Below are positions 14,808 to 23,499 of a DNA stretch of 64,000 nt, in pieces. Location: assembly GCF_013393385.1 (NCBI RefSeq), contig NZ_AP023239.1, positions 5,518,001 to 5,582,000 on the forward strand, read 5' to 3'. Under the pieces are notes generated by a model that was given only the letters and a program-made list of their open reading frames with translations, had not been told where the DNA came from and did no database searches. Made by a program: the position numbers and the translations under genes. Source of the stretch: Paenibacillus sp. URB8-2 (GTDB taxonomy: Bacteria > Bacillota > Bacilli > Paenibacillales > Paenibacillaceae). Numbering within the stretch: position 1 is the first letter of the stretch; each line of letters starts with the position of its first letter.

Positions 14808-16699
14808 TGAATCCCCTCCAGTTGCGCTACTACAAGCTCGTAATAGGTTCCTTTGCGTTCAAGCAGCTCCTGATGGGTGCCCACTTCGGCAACTCTGCCC
14901 TGCTTCATGACAATAATAACGTCCATGTCCGCCATCCAATGCAGACGGTGCGTAGCCAGAAAGACGAGCTTGCCCTCAAACAGCGGCAGCATCGTTTCCT
15001 TCAGCTCATATTCCGTCTCAATATCCAGATGCGCGGTCGGTTCATCCAGCAGCATGATCGGACGGCTGCTCAGCAGAGCCCGCGCCAGCGCGACCCGCTG
15101 CTCCTGACCGCCGCTTAAGGAGCGTCCTCCTCCGCCGATCATTTCATTCAATCCGTCAGGCAGCGAGTCGGCAAGCGGCGACAATCCGGCGGCAGCGACC
15201 GCCCCAGTGACGGCTTCCAGCGAAGCCTCCGGGTAGTAGAACCGGACATTATCCGCCAATGTTCCGCTGAAAATGTACGGACGCTGCGGAATATACGACG
15301 TCTGGCACCGCCACGCGTCGTCGGTCAGCGAGCTCACCTTGCAGCCGTTAACCGTTATACTGCCCCCTCCCGGATGCAAAAACCCGGCAAGCACATCGAT
15401 CAGTGTCGACTTACCGGCGCCGCTCTCGCCGATGATGCCGATTGTGCCGGTGCCGGTGAACTGCAAACTAATCTCCTCCAGCGAGGAAGGGCCGTCTTCT
15501 TCATGCCGTATGCCGATACCTTGGAGAGACAGCGTACTGCTGCCGGTCCAGGCAAATACGGAATCCGGCAATGCCGAAAGGTCAGGACCGGAGGCTCCTG
15601 CTTTCCCGCCGCCAGACGGATTCGGACCCGGTTTACCCACCGCCGACGAGGCATACGCCGTACCCGCTTCCCCGGAGCGGTCTTCCGACCGCCCCTCATC
15701 TCCTGCCACAGATTCCGAAGAAGATGGCGCCGAATGCTCCAACGCCACCGCCTTGACCGTCTCCCGGTCGATGATGCTCTTCATCGCTTCGCCAGCCTCC
15801 TTGCCGTCGAGCGTGGCGTGGAAGTCGGCGCCGACGAGCCGAACCGGCAGGAAATACTCCGGTGCGAGAATCAGGATCATCAGCCCCGTTACAAGTGTCA
15901 TTTCGCCGTTCACCAGCCGCAGACCGAGACTGACGGCCACGGAAGCAACGGACAGCATGGTGAAGAAATCAAGCGCGAACGAGGACAGAAACGCGACCCG
16001 CAGCGTCCGCATCGTTGCCGAGCGGTAGCGGTCGCTTACATCGGCGATGGCCTGGCTGTGGTCCTTGCTGCGGCCAAGAAACTTCAGCGTCTCAAGCCCC
16101 CGCAGCGAGTCCACAAAATGATTGGACAGCGTGCGATATGATTCCAGTTGCCGGTCCATTTGCTTCCGCGCCGTCATGCCGATCAGAATCATGAACACAA
16201 TAAGGATCGGCATCGTCACGGTTAGAATGATGCCGCTCATGCGGTCCTGCATATACACATAAACAAGCAGCAGCGCAGGCGTTACCGCCATTCCGACCAT
16301 CCGCGGAATGATCAGCTCCAAATAGGTGCGGAACTTGGTGACACCCTCCAGAACAAGCGTCACCAGGGTTCCCGTTCCCTGATCCCCAGCCATTCTCGGC
16401 CCCAGCCGGAACAGCCTGTCCATCATCTCACGCCGCATGGCGCTGCCCGTCTTCTCGGCGAACCGATACGAGATGCTGCTCATCAGCAGTCCGCAGGCAT
16501 GCCGCACCAGAAACGCAAGAAGGAACAATAGCGCAGTGCCCCATTGTTCCTTCAGCGGATTGCCCGCGAACAGCGCGGAGATAATTTCTGCCAGCGACGT
16601 GGCCAGCAGCAGGATGGACAAGCTTTGCACCAGGGTAAGGAAGCCCACCGCCAGAAAGACCGGCCTCACTCCTTTATACCCAAGCAAATTTCTATCCAT
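14804..16699 (-). CDS. cydD: Heterodimeric thiol ABC exporter, CydD subunit
   Basis: The 631-residue partner of CydC has the membrane domain at about 10-305, including the CydD-typical NHFVDSLRGLETLKFLGRSK near 210. The ATPase domain (about 405-620) has Walker A IIGESGAGKSTLI, signature SLSGGQEQRVALARALL and Walker B IMLLDEPTAHLD. Between them lies a Ser/Gly/Ala-rich linker of about 80 residues (about 325-400) that seems disordered and is not usual for the family; a comparable insert exists in CydC. The start overlaps the cydB stop by one base (TAATG), so translation is coupled. Confidence 0.92.
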   Translation of the reverse strand: MDRNLLGYKGVRPVFLAVGFLTLVQSLSILLLATSLAEIISALFAGNPLKEQWGTALLFLLAFLVRHACGLLMSSISYRFAEKTGSAMRREMMDRLFRLGPRMAGDQGTGTLVTLVLEGVTKFRTYLELIIPRMVGMAVTPALLLVYVYMQDRMSGIILTVTMPILIVFMILIGMTARKQMDRQLESYRTLSNHFVDSLRGLETLKFLGRSKDHSQAIADVSDRYRSATMRTLRVAFLSSFALDFFTMLSVASVAVSLGLRLVNGEMTLVTGLMILILAPEYFLPVRLVGADFHATLDGKEAGEAMKSIIDRETVKAVALEHSAPSSSESVAGDEGRSEDRSGEAGTAYASSAVGKPGPNPSGGGKAGASGPDLSALPDSVFAWTGSSTLSLQGIGIRHEEDGPSSLEEISLQFTGTGTIGIIGESGAGKSTLIDVLAGFLHPGGGSITVNGCKVSSLTDDAWRCQTSYIPQRPYIFSGTLADNVRFYYPEASLEAVTGAVAAAGLSPLADSLPDGLNEMIGGGGRSLSGGQEQRVALARALLSSRPIMLLDEPTAHLDIETEYELKETMLPLFEGKLVFLATHRLHWMADMDVIIVMKQGRVAEVGTHQELLERKGTYYELVVAQLEGIH

Positions 16700-17718
16700 T
16701 AATATTCAAGAGTCTCCCTATCGCTAAGCCGTTTATGGAAGATAAAATAGCTCCAGATCTGATAGCCCAGCACGAACGGCAGCATGGTCAGCGCCACGAT
16801 CGTCATCACTTTAAGCGAATAATGACCGGATGCGGCGTTCGTAATAGTTAAGTTGTAAGCTTCGCCAAGCGAGCTGACCATAACCCGGGGGAACAGGCCG
16901 ACGAATACGGAGATTACCGAGAGGCCCAATACCGCGCCGGTCATGCCGAACGCCCAGCCGTCACGCTTCTTCTTACTGAAATAACCCGCCAGCAAGAAGG
17001 CGACCAGCCCCAGCACCACAATAGCCCACAGCAGCGCACCGCGCACGTCGAAGATATCCGTCTGGAAGTAAGTCATGATGACAAAAGCCAGCAGCACTAC
17101 GCCCGTCGGCAGCAGCAGAGCACGCGCCCGTTTGCGCGCCCGTTCCTGAAGCTCGCCGAAGGTGCGAAGCGCCGTGAATAGGAGGCCGTGGATGTTGCAC
17201 ATCAGAACGACCGCAACACCGGCCAGCACGGTATAGACATTGACGATATCGCCGAAGAAAGCCGCATGCATCTGCATGTCGCCGTCAATCGGCAGGCCTT
17301 TGATAAAGCTCGCAAACACTATGGCGAGCAGGAAAGGCGGAAGGAAGCTGCCGATCAGGATGGATAGATCCCAAGTCGTTCTCCAGCCGGCGGACTCAGC
17401 TTTGCCTCTGTATTCAAAGGCCACCCCCCGAAGAATCAGACCGAACAGAGCGAATACAAACGGTACATAAAATCCGCTGAACAGCGTCGCGTACCATTCG
17501 GGGAAAGCGGCGAACATCGCACCCGCCCCGGTAATCAGCCATACTTCGTTCGCATCCCAGAAAGGGCCGATGGAGTTAATCATCACCCGGCGCTGCTTTT
17601 CATCCTTCGGGAGCATTTGAGACTGCATTCCCACACCGAAGTCGAAGCCTTCCAGGAAGAAGAATCCGACGAAGAGAACCGCAATCAGAACAAACCAAAG
17701 TTCATTAAGTGAGAGCAT
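16699..17718 (-). CDS. cydB: Cytochrome bd quinol oxidase subunit II
   Basis: The 339-residue membrane protein has eight or nine hydrophobic segments and the family opening LNELWFVLIAVLFVGFFFLEGFDFGVGM. It also has GPFWDANEVWLITGAGAMFAAFPEWYA near 52-78, where conserved Trp, Asp and Glu line the proton path. It forms the bd oxidase with CydA, reducing oxygen to water with quinol electrons. Its 5' end overlaps cydA by 14 bases and its stop overlaps the cydD start. Confidence 0.95.
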   Translation of the reverse strand: MLSLNELWFVLIAVLFVGFFFLEGFDFGVGMQSQMLPKDEKQRRVMINSIGPFWDANEVWLITGAGAMFAAFPEWYATLFSGFYVPFVFALFGLILRGVAFEYRGKAESAGWRTTWDLSILIGSFLPPFLLAIVFASFIKGLPIDGDMQMHAAFFGDIVNVYTVLAGVAVVLMCNIHGLLFTALRTFGELQERARKRARALLLPTGVVLLAFVIMTYFQTDIFDVRGALLWAIVVLGLVAFLLAGYFSKKKRDGWAFGMTGAVLGLSVISVFVGLFPRVMVSSLGEAYNLTITNAASGHYSLKVMTIVALTMLPFVLGYQIWSYFIFHKRLSDRETLEY

Positions 17719-19108
17719 GGTGTCCCTCCTTTTTGTTATAAGGGTCCGTCGAATGCGAGTCTTCGTCGATGGCGTACGGGCCTTTTTTGATTACTTTGAC
17801 GAACAGATAGATCAGCACAATCAACAGAACCCCATAGATAGCGTTAAAGGTAATGAGCGAGAACAAGACTTGTCCTGCCGTAATATTGGGCGAGACGCTC
17901 TGCTCGGTGGTCATCAGTCCGAAAACGGTCCAAGGCTGACGCCCGAATTCCGTCATGACCCAGCCCGCCGTATTGGCGATCGGAGGCAGCAGCAGTCCGG
18001 ATAAGCAGATGCGCAGGAACCCGGTGTTCGGCTGATCCAGCTTCTTGCGCCACATCAGATATACAGCCCATAATGAAATGAAAATCATAGCTGTACCTGC
18101 CGCAATCATGATCCGGAAGCTCCAAAAGGTCGTACGTACAGGCGGTATGTAATTGCCCGGACCGTATTTTTGTTCATACTCGGCCTGCAGCTCTTTCATC
18201 CCCTTGACCTCACCGGAGAACTTGCTGTAGGAGAGGAAGCTAAGCGCATATGGAATCTTAAGTTCATGAGTGCTTACCATTTTCTCAGGATCTATATTGG
18301 CGATTACATTCCACGGCGCAGGGTCGCCGCTCTTGCCCCACAGGCCTTCGGAAGCGGCCATCTTCATTGGCTGGGTCTTAACCAGGTATTGCGCCTGCCA
18401 GTGGCCGGCGAAGGCAACGCCAATCGAACTGATAATGCCGACGATCGCCGCGATTTTGAAAGACTTTTGAAAGAACGAGACGTCCTGCTTTCTCAGCAGC
18501 TTAATTGCGCTGACACCGATAATCAGAAAGGCTCCGGTGGCAAAGGCGCCTAGTACGGTATGCGGAAATTCAACCAGAACTTGACCGTTGGTGATCAGCG
18601 ACAGAAAATCGTTCATCTCCGCGCGGCCGTTATTGATGGTGTACCCTACAGGATGCTGCATAAAGGAATTCGCCGCCAGAATCCAGAAAGCCGACAACGT
18701 GGTGCCAATCGCAACAAACCAGATAGACAGCAAATGGATCTTCTTGGAGACCTTGTCCCAACCGAAAATCCAAATCCCGATAAACGTCGATTCCAGGAAA
18801 AACGCGAGTAAGGCTTCAACCGCAAGCGGAGCCCCGAATACGTCACCGACAAAGCGCGAGTAGTCCGACCAGTTCATTCCGAACTGGAATTCCTGCAAAA
18901 TCCCGGTCACAACCCCGATTGCAAAGTTAACCAGGAAGAGCTTCCCCCAAAATTTAGCCATTCGCTTGTACTCTTCGTTGCCGCTGCGTACGTACATCGT
19001 CTCCATAATCGCGATGATGAACGACAATCCGATCGTCACCGGCACAAAGAAAAAGTGAAAAATCGTTGTCGACGCAAACTGCATGCGCGACAGCATAAGT
19101 GTGTCCAT
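17705..19108 (-). CDS. cydA: Cytochrome bd quinol oxidase subunit I
   Basis: The 467-residue subunit carries the hemes. Visible landmarks are His18 in ASTTIFHFFFVPVTIG, the Glu pair in PLAVEALLAFFLESTFIG (about 95-112), AGHWQAQYLVKTQPMKMAA near 245 and the invariant GRQPWTV near 390. The quinol loop between helices is short, as in Bacillus-type enzymes rather than the long E. coli form. It is the first gene of cydABDC, transcribed on the minus strand. Two palindromes of the TGTGA-N6-TCACA type lie 60-130 bases upstream, suggesting induction under low oxygen or high NADH. Confidence 0.95.
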   Translation of the reverse strand: MDTLMLSRMQFASTTIFHFFFVPVTIGLSFIIAIMETMYVRSGNEEYKRMAKFWGKLFLVNFAIGVVTGILQEFQFGMNWSDYSRFVGDVFGAPLAVEALLAFFLESTFIGIWIFGWDKVSKKIHLLSIWFVAIGTTLSAFWILAANSFMQHPVGYTINNGRAEMNDFLSLITNGQVLVEFPHTVLGAFATGAFLIIGVSAIKLLRKQDVSFFQKSFKIAAIVGIISSIGVAFAGHWQAQYLVKTQPMKMAASEGLWGKSGDPAPWNVIANIDPEKMVSTHELKIPYALSFLSYSKFSGEVKGMKELQAEYEQKYGPGNYIPPVRTTFWSFRIMIAAGTAMIFISLWAVYLMWRKKLDQPNTGFLRICLSGLLLPPIANTAGWVMTEFGRQPWTVFGLMTTEQSVSPNITAGQVLFSLITFNAIYGVLLIVLIYLFVKVIKKGPYAIDEDSHSTDPYNKKEGHHALT

Positions 19109-19169
19109 GTTTTCCCTTCCTTCCCCCCGTTTAGTTGTTTATATTTTGTCAAAATTTTAAGATGTGAAT

Positions 19170-19185
19170 TGTGATTTATGTCACA
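19170..19185 (-). promoter_or_regulatory. Crp/Fnr- or Rex-type operator, proximal to cydA
   Basis: TGTGATTTATGTCACA is a perfect TGTGA-N6-TCACA palindrome, 62 bases before the cydA start. It fits the Bacillus Fnr consensus and, less exactly, Rex (TTGTGAA-N4-TTCACAA). Confidence 0.6.
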
Positions 19186-19220
19186 CTATAATCCGCTTTT
19201 CCAGCATAAAAATCAATAAA

Positions 19221-19240
19221 TTTGTGACATTGATCACAAA
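19221..19240 (-). promoter_or_regulatory. Crp/Fnr- or Rex-type operator, distal to cydA
   Basis: TTTGTGACATTGATCACAAA has perfect 7-base arms with a 6-base spacer. It is about 50 bases farther upstream than the first site (near-integral helical spacing). The outer TTGTGA/TCACAA match Rex; the inner positions do not. Redox control of cydABDC is inferred. Confidence 0.6.
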
Positions 19241-19253
19241 TTTTTCGACAAAA

Positions 19254-19282
19254 ACAAAAAAAATAAGACGGTTTTCCGTCTT
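19254..19282 (-). terminator. Terminator of the YdjO-like gene
   Basis: AAGACGG-TTTT-CCGTCTT (19265-19282) forms a perfect stem, and the minus strand continues ATTTTTTTT. It lies about 40 bases after the YdjO-like stop and separates it from the cydA control region. Confidence 0.75.
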
Positions 19283-19322
19283 AAACCTTTTCGGCTTACA
19301 AATCTATACTATACTTTCACCT

Positions 19323-19580
19323 TTAACTTGCACCCTGAGAAATGGAAATGCCCTTTTTCAGCGATTTGGGATCGCCGTTGGAATTGTACAATTGTGGAAG
19401 CATTCTCATTCCCTGCTCCATTGGCGCGTGGCATAGAGGGCAGGTAGGCGCAACATCAAACGAAAAATTATCTCTCATCCAGCCGTTGCAATCATCGTTC
19501 GTGCAGGACCATACGGCCGTATTCTCTTCCGGTATTTCTTCCAGTGGTTTCTTCCGGTAGTTCAATGCCGTTCCCTCCAT
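19323..19580 (-). CDS. YdjO-like cold-inducible zinc-ribbon protein
   Basis: The 85-residue protein has two Cys pairs: SCTNDDCNGWMRDNF (about 25-39) and PTCPLCHAPMEQGMRMLPQL (about 45-64). These are diagnostic of the YdjO family, known in B. subtilis as cold-inducible and of unknown function. It probably binds one zinc ion. It lies just downstream of a cold-shock protein gene on the same strand, but a strong terminator (19612-19649) separates them, so it should have its own promoter or depend on read-through. GGAGG is not ideal, but ATG 19580 follows GAAATGGAGGG. Confidence 0.8.
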   Translation of the reverse strand: MEGTALNYRKKPLEEIPEENTAVWSCTNDDCNGWMRDNFSFDVAPTCPLCHAPMEQGMRMLPQLYNSNGDPKSLKKGISISQGAS

Positions 19581-19611
19581 TTCTCTACGTGCAAAGGTTG
19601 GTATAAGGTTT

Positions 19612-19649
19612 AAAAAAAGACCGTCCCGACTCTTCTCAAGCGGGACGGT
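19612..19649 (-). terminator. Terminator of the cold-shock gene
   Basis: ACCGTCCCG (19620-19628) pairs perfectly with CGGGACGGT (19641-19649). On the minus strand it is followed by CTTTTTTTA. It lies 12 bases after the cold-shock gene stop. Confidence 0.85.
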
Positions 19650-19660
19650 GTTTGGTTAAT

Positions 19661-19861
19661 TTACAGTTTTACAACGTTCTCGGCTTGCGGTCCGCGGTTG
19701 CCTTGAACAACGTTGAATTCAACGCGTTGGCCTTCGTCCAACGTTTTGAAGCCGTCGCCGGTGATTGCGCTGAAGTGTACGAATACGTCGCTTCCGCCTT
19801 CAACTTCGATAAAGCCAAAGCCTTTCTCTGCGTTGAACCATTTAACTGTACCTGTTTGCAT
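19661..19861 (-). CDS. CspA-family cold-shock protein
   Basis: The 66-residue RNA chaperone has both nucleic-acid motifs: [14 protein letters not shown] (RNP1, residues 7-20) and DVFVHFSAI (RNP2, 25-33), ending [10 protein letters not shown]. It binds single-stranded RNA and DNA and melts structure at low temperature. ATG 19861 is chosen because GGAGG lies 8 bases upstream, and the frame before it is not family-like. The leader upstream is long and AT-rich, as is usual for genes controlled by RNA structure; no specific fold was resolved. Confidence 0.95.
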   Translation of the reverse strand: MQTGTVKWFNAEKGFGFIEVEGGSDVFVHFSAITGDGFKTLDEGQRVEFNVVQGNRGPQAENVVKL

Positions 19862-20074
19862 GGTGTATGCCTCCAAAAAATAAAATTAACATGTTTCCTT
19901 TTATCTTTGAACAAAGAAAAAATTCACACATTGAGAAAGGCTGTTCTTACCAACTTGACAACCCTTCTCAATGTGAAAATTCAAGTTTCAAATTAAATTA
20001 TGACTAATATCATAGTAACACATCGCGGTAGCAAAGGCAAGCTAACGACCGGTAAATTCTCCATTTTTTGCCGT

Positions 20075-20112
20075 AAAAGGCTGGCGCTCCAATCGTGCAC
20101 AGCCAGCCTTTT
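20075..20112. terminator. Bidirectional terminator downstream of htrC
   Basis: AAAAGGCTGGC (20075-20085) pairs perfectly with GCCAGCCTTTT (20102-20112), with flanking A and T runs. It lies about 40 bases after the htrC stop and closes the wal-htrC block. Confidence 0.75.
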
Positions 20113-20150
20113 CTTCGGCGCTTTAGTATTATATCCTGCAAGTTCCGGAA

Positions 20151-21392
20151 TTATTCCCCCGGTTTTTCTTCAAGCATAACCGTAATTTCTTTCTCTATCC
20201 CGTTCCGGTAAAAGGTGATGGCGAGCGGGTCGCCGATCCGGGTCTCATTGTACAAATACTTGCGCAGGCTCAGCGTGGAATCAATCGTTTGGCCATTGAA
20301 TTTCGTAATGACATCATTCAGCTTGAGCCCGGCTTCCTTGGCCGGCCCGACGACATCAAGAACGACGACGCCTTCCTTGACGCTGCTCGGCAATTTGAGC
20401 GCCTTGCGTTGGTCTTCGGCAAGCGGAACATACGGGTTGTTCAGATCCATCGAGTATACCCCCAGGTAGGAGCGGGCGATTTTCCCTTTCAGGACCAGTT
20501 CCTCCGCAATCTTGATGACATGGTTAGCCGGAATGGCAAACCCGAGGCCTTCCACGCCGGTATCGGAAATCTTCATCGTATTGATGCCGATCACCCGGCC
20601 GTTCAGGTCGACGAGCGCTCCTCCGCTGTTGCCTTCGTTGATGGCTGCATCGGTCTGGATAACCTCCTGCTCCCAGTCATAAACGCCGTCCTGGTTAAGG
20701 GATACCGGAATCGTGCGGTTCGCATAGCTGACAATGCCCGAGGTAAGCGTATCGCCAAGGCCGAGCGGATTGCCGATCGCAATCACCGTCTCCCCAAGCT
20801 GAAGCTTCGAGGAATCTCCCAGTTTGGCGACAGTGTTGATCCCCCCGGCATCAATGGAGAGGACGGCAAGATCGCTGACTTTATCCGCGCCGACAAGCTC
20901 GGCCTTGCGGGTCTCTCCATCCACGGTGACAATCTCAAGCTTGCCCGCGCCGGAGATGACATGGTTATTGGTTATAATAAACGCCTTGTCGTCCGTTTTC
21001 TTATAAATTACGCCCGATCCGAGCGCCGACTCATCCAGCGTATCTTTCGTATTCTCTTCTTTATGATTGATTATGCTGACAACCGCCGGACGGACGGTAG
21101 CCGCTGCCTTGATAATCCGGTCGTAAGGATCCCCGCTGCTTGGCGTGACATTCTGAATGAAAGCGGGCTGGCCTCCTTTTTCATGGGACAACTGCCCCGT
21201 AACAAGACTGAACAGCAGAACCGCGACTACCGCGCTGAACAGGGAGCAGATCGCGGAGACTTGCATCGTTGACAGCCTCAGCCGTCTGCTGCGGGCCGAC
21301 CAGCGGCGGGGCATAGACCGCTGCTTTGAGACTTTTCGTTCTCTCCGTCTGGATACTTTGGTGGAATAGAAATCATCATCAAACAGTCCCAA
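20151..21392 (-). CDS. htrC: HtrA-type serine protease (S1C), membrane-anchored
   Basis: The 413-residue envelope protease starts with an Arg/Lys-rich cytoplasmic segment (1-40) and one membrane helix (about 44-66), so the catalytic part faces outside. The triad is visible: His in AFIITNNHVISGAG (near 143), Asp in KVSDLAVLSIDAGG (near 172) and Ser in AAINEGNSGGALVDLNG (near 256). One PDZ domain follows (about 310-405). It degrades or refolds damaged exported proteins. It follows walJ in Bacillus (yyxA/htrC); here a small plus-strand gene lies between the two. Confidence 0.93.
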   Translation of the reverse strand: MGLFDDDFYSTKVSRRRERKVSKQRSMPRRWSARSRRLRLSTMQVSAICSLFSAVVAVLLFSLVTGQLSHEKGGQPAFIQNVTPSSGDPYDRIIKAAATVRPAVVSIINHKEENTKDTLDESALGSGVIYKKTDDKAFIITNNHVISGAGKLEIVTVDGETRKAELVGADKVSDLAVLSIDAGGINTVAKLGDSSKLQLGETVIAIGNPLGLGDTLTSGIVSYANRTIPVSLNQDGVYDWEQEVIQTDAAINEGNSGGALVDLNGRVIGINTMKISDTGVEGLGFAIPANHVIKIAEELVLKGKIARSYLGVYSMDLNNPYVPLAEDQRKALKLPSSVKEGVVVLDVVGPAKEAGLKLNDVITKFNGQTIDSTLSLRKYLYNETRIGDPLAITFYRNGIEKEITVMLEEKPGE

Positions 21393-21725
21393 CTTATCAT
21401 CCTCTCCCCTCTTTAACTCGCGCCTGAAGCGTGGGGCAGCCTGCCCTGCAGCCGTCTCGTTTTCATTTTATAGACTGCGTCTTGCGCAAAAAGGTTTCAG
21501 CTATGCGCTCATTCAATATAAAAAGGCCATCTTGCTGCATTAAAGAAGCGCCCAATCTCTTAAGTGCGGAATACTTTAACGCCTGTCAGACTATAATACT
21601 AGTAATACTGACGATAGGCAGCGTGCAAACGGACTGCTTTGTCCCTCTATTGTATCATAGCGCCGAGAGGCAGCGCCGTGTTCGTCAAAATAAAAAAACG
21701 ACAAATAGTGGCAGGAGGCAAAACT
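21393..21725. other. Intergenic region between htrC and a divergent small gene
   Basis: It must contain the divergent promoters of htrC (minus) and the 68-residue gene (plus). No box was convincing enough to call. A short inverted stretch around 21590-21625 (CAGACTATAATACTAGTAATACTG) is the only local structure noticed. No coding frame is supported. Confidence 0.4.
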
Positions 21726-21932
21726 ATGGATTCTTTTTCTTCAACCATGGATTTGGTGCAGTTCATCGGCAAGCTGGGCGATTTGAAGGACGATCACTAT
21801 CATATGACGCTGGCTCTTAGCGCAGCCGTAGAACTACTGATTGAAAAAGGATTGATCACGCGCCAGGAGCTGGAGCGCAAAATGTCGGAGCTTGACCAAC
21901 TTATGATTCGCTCACCGTATCCCATGGCGTAG
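21726..21932 (+). CDS. Small protein of unknown function
   Basis: The 68-residue protein is acidic and mostly helical (MDLVQFIGKLGDLKDDHYHM, then AVELLIEKGLITRQELERKM). The phrase LIEKGLITRQELE resembles helical segments of regulatory or hydratase-like proteins but does not identify a family. ATG 21726 follows CAGGAGGC at good spacing, so it is likely translated. It is on the opposite strand to nearly all neighbours, and its 3' end overlaps walJ by 32 bases, so each could affect expression of the other. Confidence 0.65.
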   Translation: MDSFSSTMDLVQFIGKLGDLKDDHYHMTLALSAAVELLIEKGLITRQELERKMSELDQLMIRSPYPMA

Positions 21933-22707
21933 GCTGGTCGTAATACGTGTCGCAGAGCCGAAACTCGCTGTCTTTGTAGAAGCAGCCTCTGTCTTCCATC
22001 GCCCCTCGCACCGACATTCTCGCAAGCTCGATCATATTATGATCGCGGCTTAAATGGGCCAGGTAGGTCCGCTTGGTGCGTCCTGTCAAAATCTCGCTCA
22101 GAGCCGCGCCCGCCGCGTCGTTGGACAAGTGGCCCATGTCGCCGAGTATCCGCCGTTTCGTATTCCACGGGTAGCGTCCCATCCGCAGCATCTCAATATC
22201 ATGGTTGGCCTCCAGCACGAGTACGTCGGCGTCCGAGATCGCCGCTTTGACCTTATCGCTGACATAGCCGAGGTCCGTCGCCACGCTGAGCTTCTCTTTG
22301 CCTTCATAAAAGTTATAGCCGACCGGCTCGGCGGCGTCGTGGGAAATGGCAAACGATTCGACCCGCATGTCTCCAAAATCCTTAAATTGCCCGGTCTCCA
22401 AAACGAGACGGTTATGCTCTTCGATGTTCCCGATCCCTTTCTCAATTGCGCTCCATGTGCTGCTGTTGGCGTAGATCGGCAGGCCATACTTGCGCGCAAC
22501 CGCGCCGAGGCCCTTGACATGATCGGAATGCTCATGCGTGACGAGTATCCCGTCAATTTCCTCTCCTCTTAACTCGCGCATGGTCAGCAGTTCCTCGATC
22601 CGCCGCGCGCTTAAGCCCGCATCGATCATCAGTGTCGTCCCGCCCCCCCGCACAATTGTGGCATTGCCGGTTGAACCGCTGGACAGCACCGTAAACGAAA
22701 TCCCCAT
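21901..22707 (-). CDS. walJ: Metallo-beta-lactamase-fold hydrolase WalJ (YycJ)
   Basis: The 268-residue protein has the metal motif VTHEHSDHVKGL (about 50-61) and later ligands His in SHDAAEP and NHDIEM, and AHLSRDHN. WalJ is a 5'-3' exonuclease-like protein of the walR operon, linked in Bacillus and Streptococcus to DNA repair and cell division. ATG 22707 is chosen (MGISFTVLSSGSTGN) because it matches the conserved family start and follows AAAGGAGCAGGAG. The longer frame from 22737 would overlap the region after walI. Operon order walR-K-H-I-J is preserved. Confidence 0.92.
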   Translation of the reverse strand: MGISFTVLSSGSTGNATIVRGGGTTLMIDAGLSARRIEELLTMRELRGEEIDGILVTHEHSDHVKGLGAVARKYGLPIYANSSTWSAIEKGIGNIEEHNRLVLETGQFKDFGDMRVESFAISHDAAEPVGYNFYEGKEKLSVATDLGYVSDKVKAAISDADVLVLEANHDIEMLRMGRYPWNTKRRILGDMGHLSNDAAGAALSEILTGRTKRTYLAHLSRDHNMIELARMSVRGAMEDRGCFYKDSEFRLCDTYYDQPTPWDTVSES

Positions 22708-22741
22708 AGCTCTCCTGCTCCTTTTTTCGTAATCCATTCAT

Positions 22742-23473
22742 TCACTCTGATGTCTTGGGACTGATAATATCGGCGCTGATGCCGTTGACGTAATAGGATT
22801 TGCCGTCCTCAAGCATGAAGCGCCACATTGGCGCCGCCACCTGGCTCTCGGAATTGAACAATTCCCCGTAATAGCCGAGTTCAATTTCCTTCACCGCCGC
22901 GCCCTTCGGGAAAAACTTCTCGATCAGACTGCCCAGCGCCTTCGAAGCCGGAAGCACCTTCTGAGCTTCGCCCTTTCCGCCTTCCCCGATATCGATTTGC
23001 GGCCGGCGGTAGGCGACGATTTTCTGATTGTCGTAGACCAGCTCCAGTCTTACGCTGAACAGCGGCCATTTGCCGTCGACCAGCGGATGCAGCACGAACC
23101 TGCCGACCTCGCTCTCCAAAGGATCAAACCGGTAGCTGCCGATATCGGGAATTTGAGGCTTCAACTGTCCGCTCAGTTCAGCGAAGGAGAAAATCAGCTT
23201 GCTATCTACCGGCCGGTCCAATTTGACCGTTCTTCCTTCACCGATCGAATAACGGTACGTTAAGTCGGGAAGCTGGGGCACAGCCGCCGGAATGGGGCAC
23301 AGAATACGAATATCCTTCTGCTCCATAATCTGCTGGGTCGTATCGGAGAGAGAGGTAAAGTCAAGATTGGCGCTGACCTGCTCCCGCAGGTCGATCCACA
23401 GCTGGTAGCACAGCAGCAGATTCAGCAGCAGAAACGAATAGATCAGCACATTTTTCGCTCTTCCCCAGTCCAT
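22742..23473 (-). CDS. walI: WalK regulator WalI (YycI)
   Basis: The 243-residue protein has one N-terminal membrane helix (about 8-27, NVLIYSFLLLNLLLCYQLWI) and an extracytoplasmic YycH/YycI-type domain. WalI forms a complex with WalH and WalK in the membrane and restrains or tunes the kinase. The position directly between walH and walJ and the domain plan support the name more than any single motif. It starts 26 bases after walH. Confidence 0.9.
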   Translation of the reverse strand: MDWGRAKNVLIYSFLLLNLLLCYQLWIDLREQVSANLDFTSLSDTTQQIMEQKDIRILCPIPAAVPQLPDLTYRYSIGEGRTVKLDRPVDSKLIFSFAELSGQLKPQIPDIGSYRFDPLESEVGRFVLHPLVDGKWPLFSVRLELVYDNQKIVAYRRPQIDIGEGGKGEAQKVLPASKALGSLIEKFFPKGAAVKEIELGYYGELFNSESQVAAPMWRFMLEDGKSYYVNGISADIISPKTSE

Positions 23474-23499
23474 GCCTTTCCTCCCCTTCTCCTTGATAA

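Noticed and set aside
13484..15756. Long plus-strand frames opposite cydC/cydD (for example 13755-14711 and 15273-16028)
   Set aside because: High-GC coding on the other strand leaves long open antisense frames; these have no domain signature and the cyd frames are certain.
19200..19300. Exact -35/-10 boxes for cydA
   Set aside because: TTGATT and TATAGT-like words occur, but the spacing is 19-20 bases and several alternatives fit equally, so no promoter was called.
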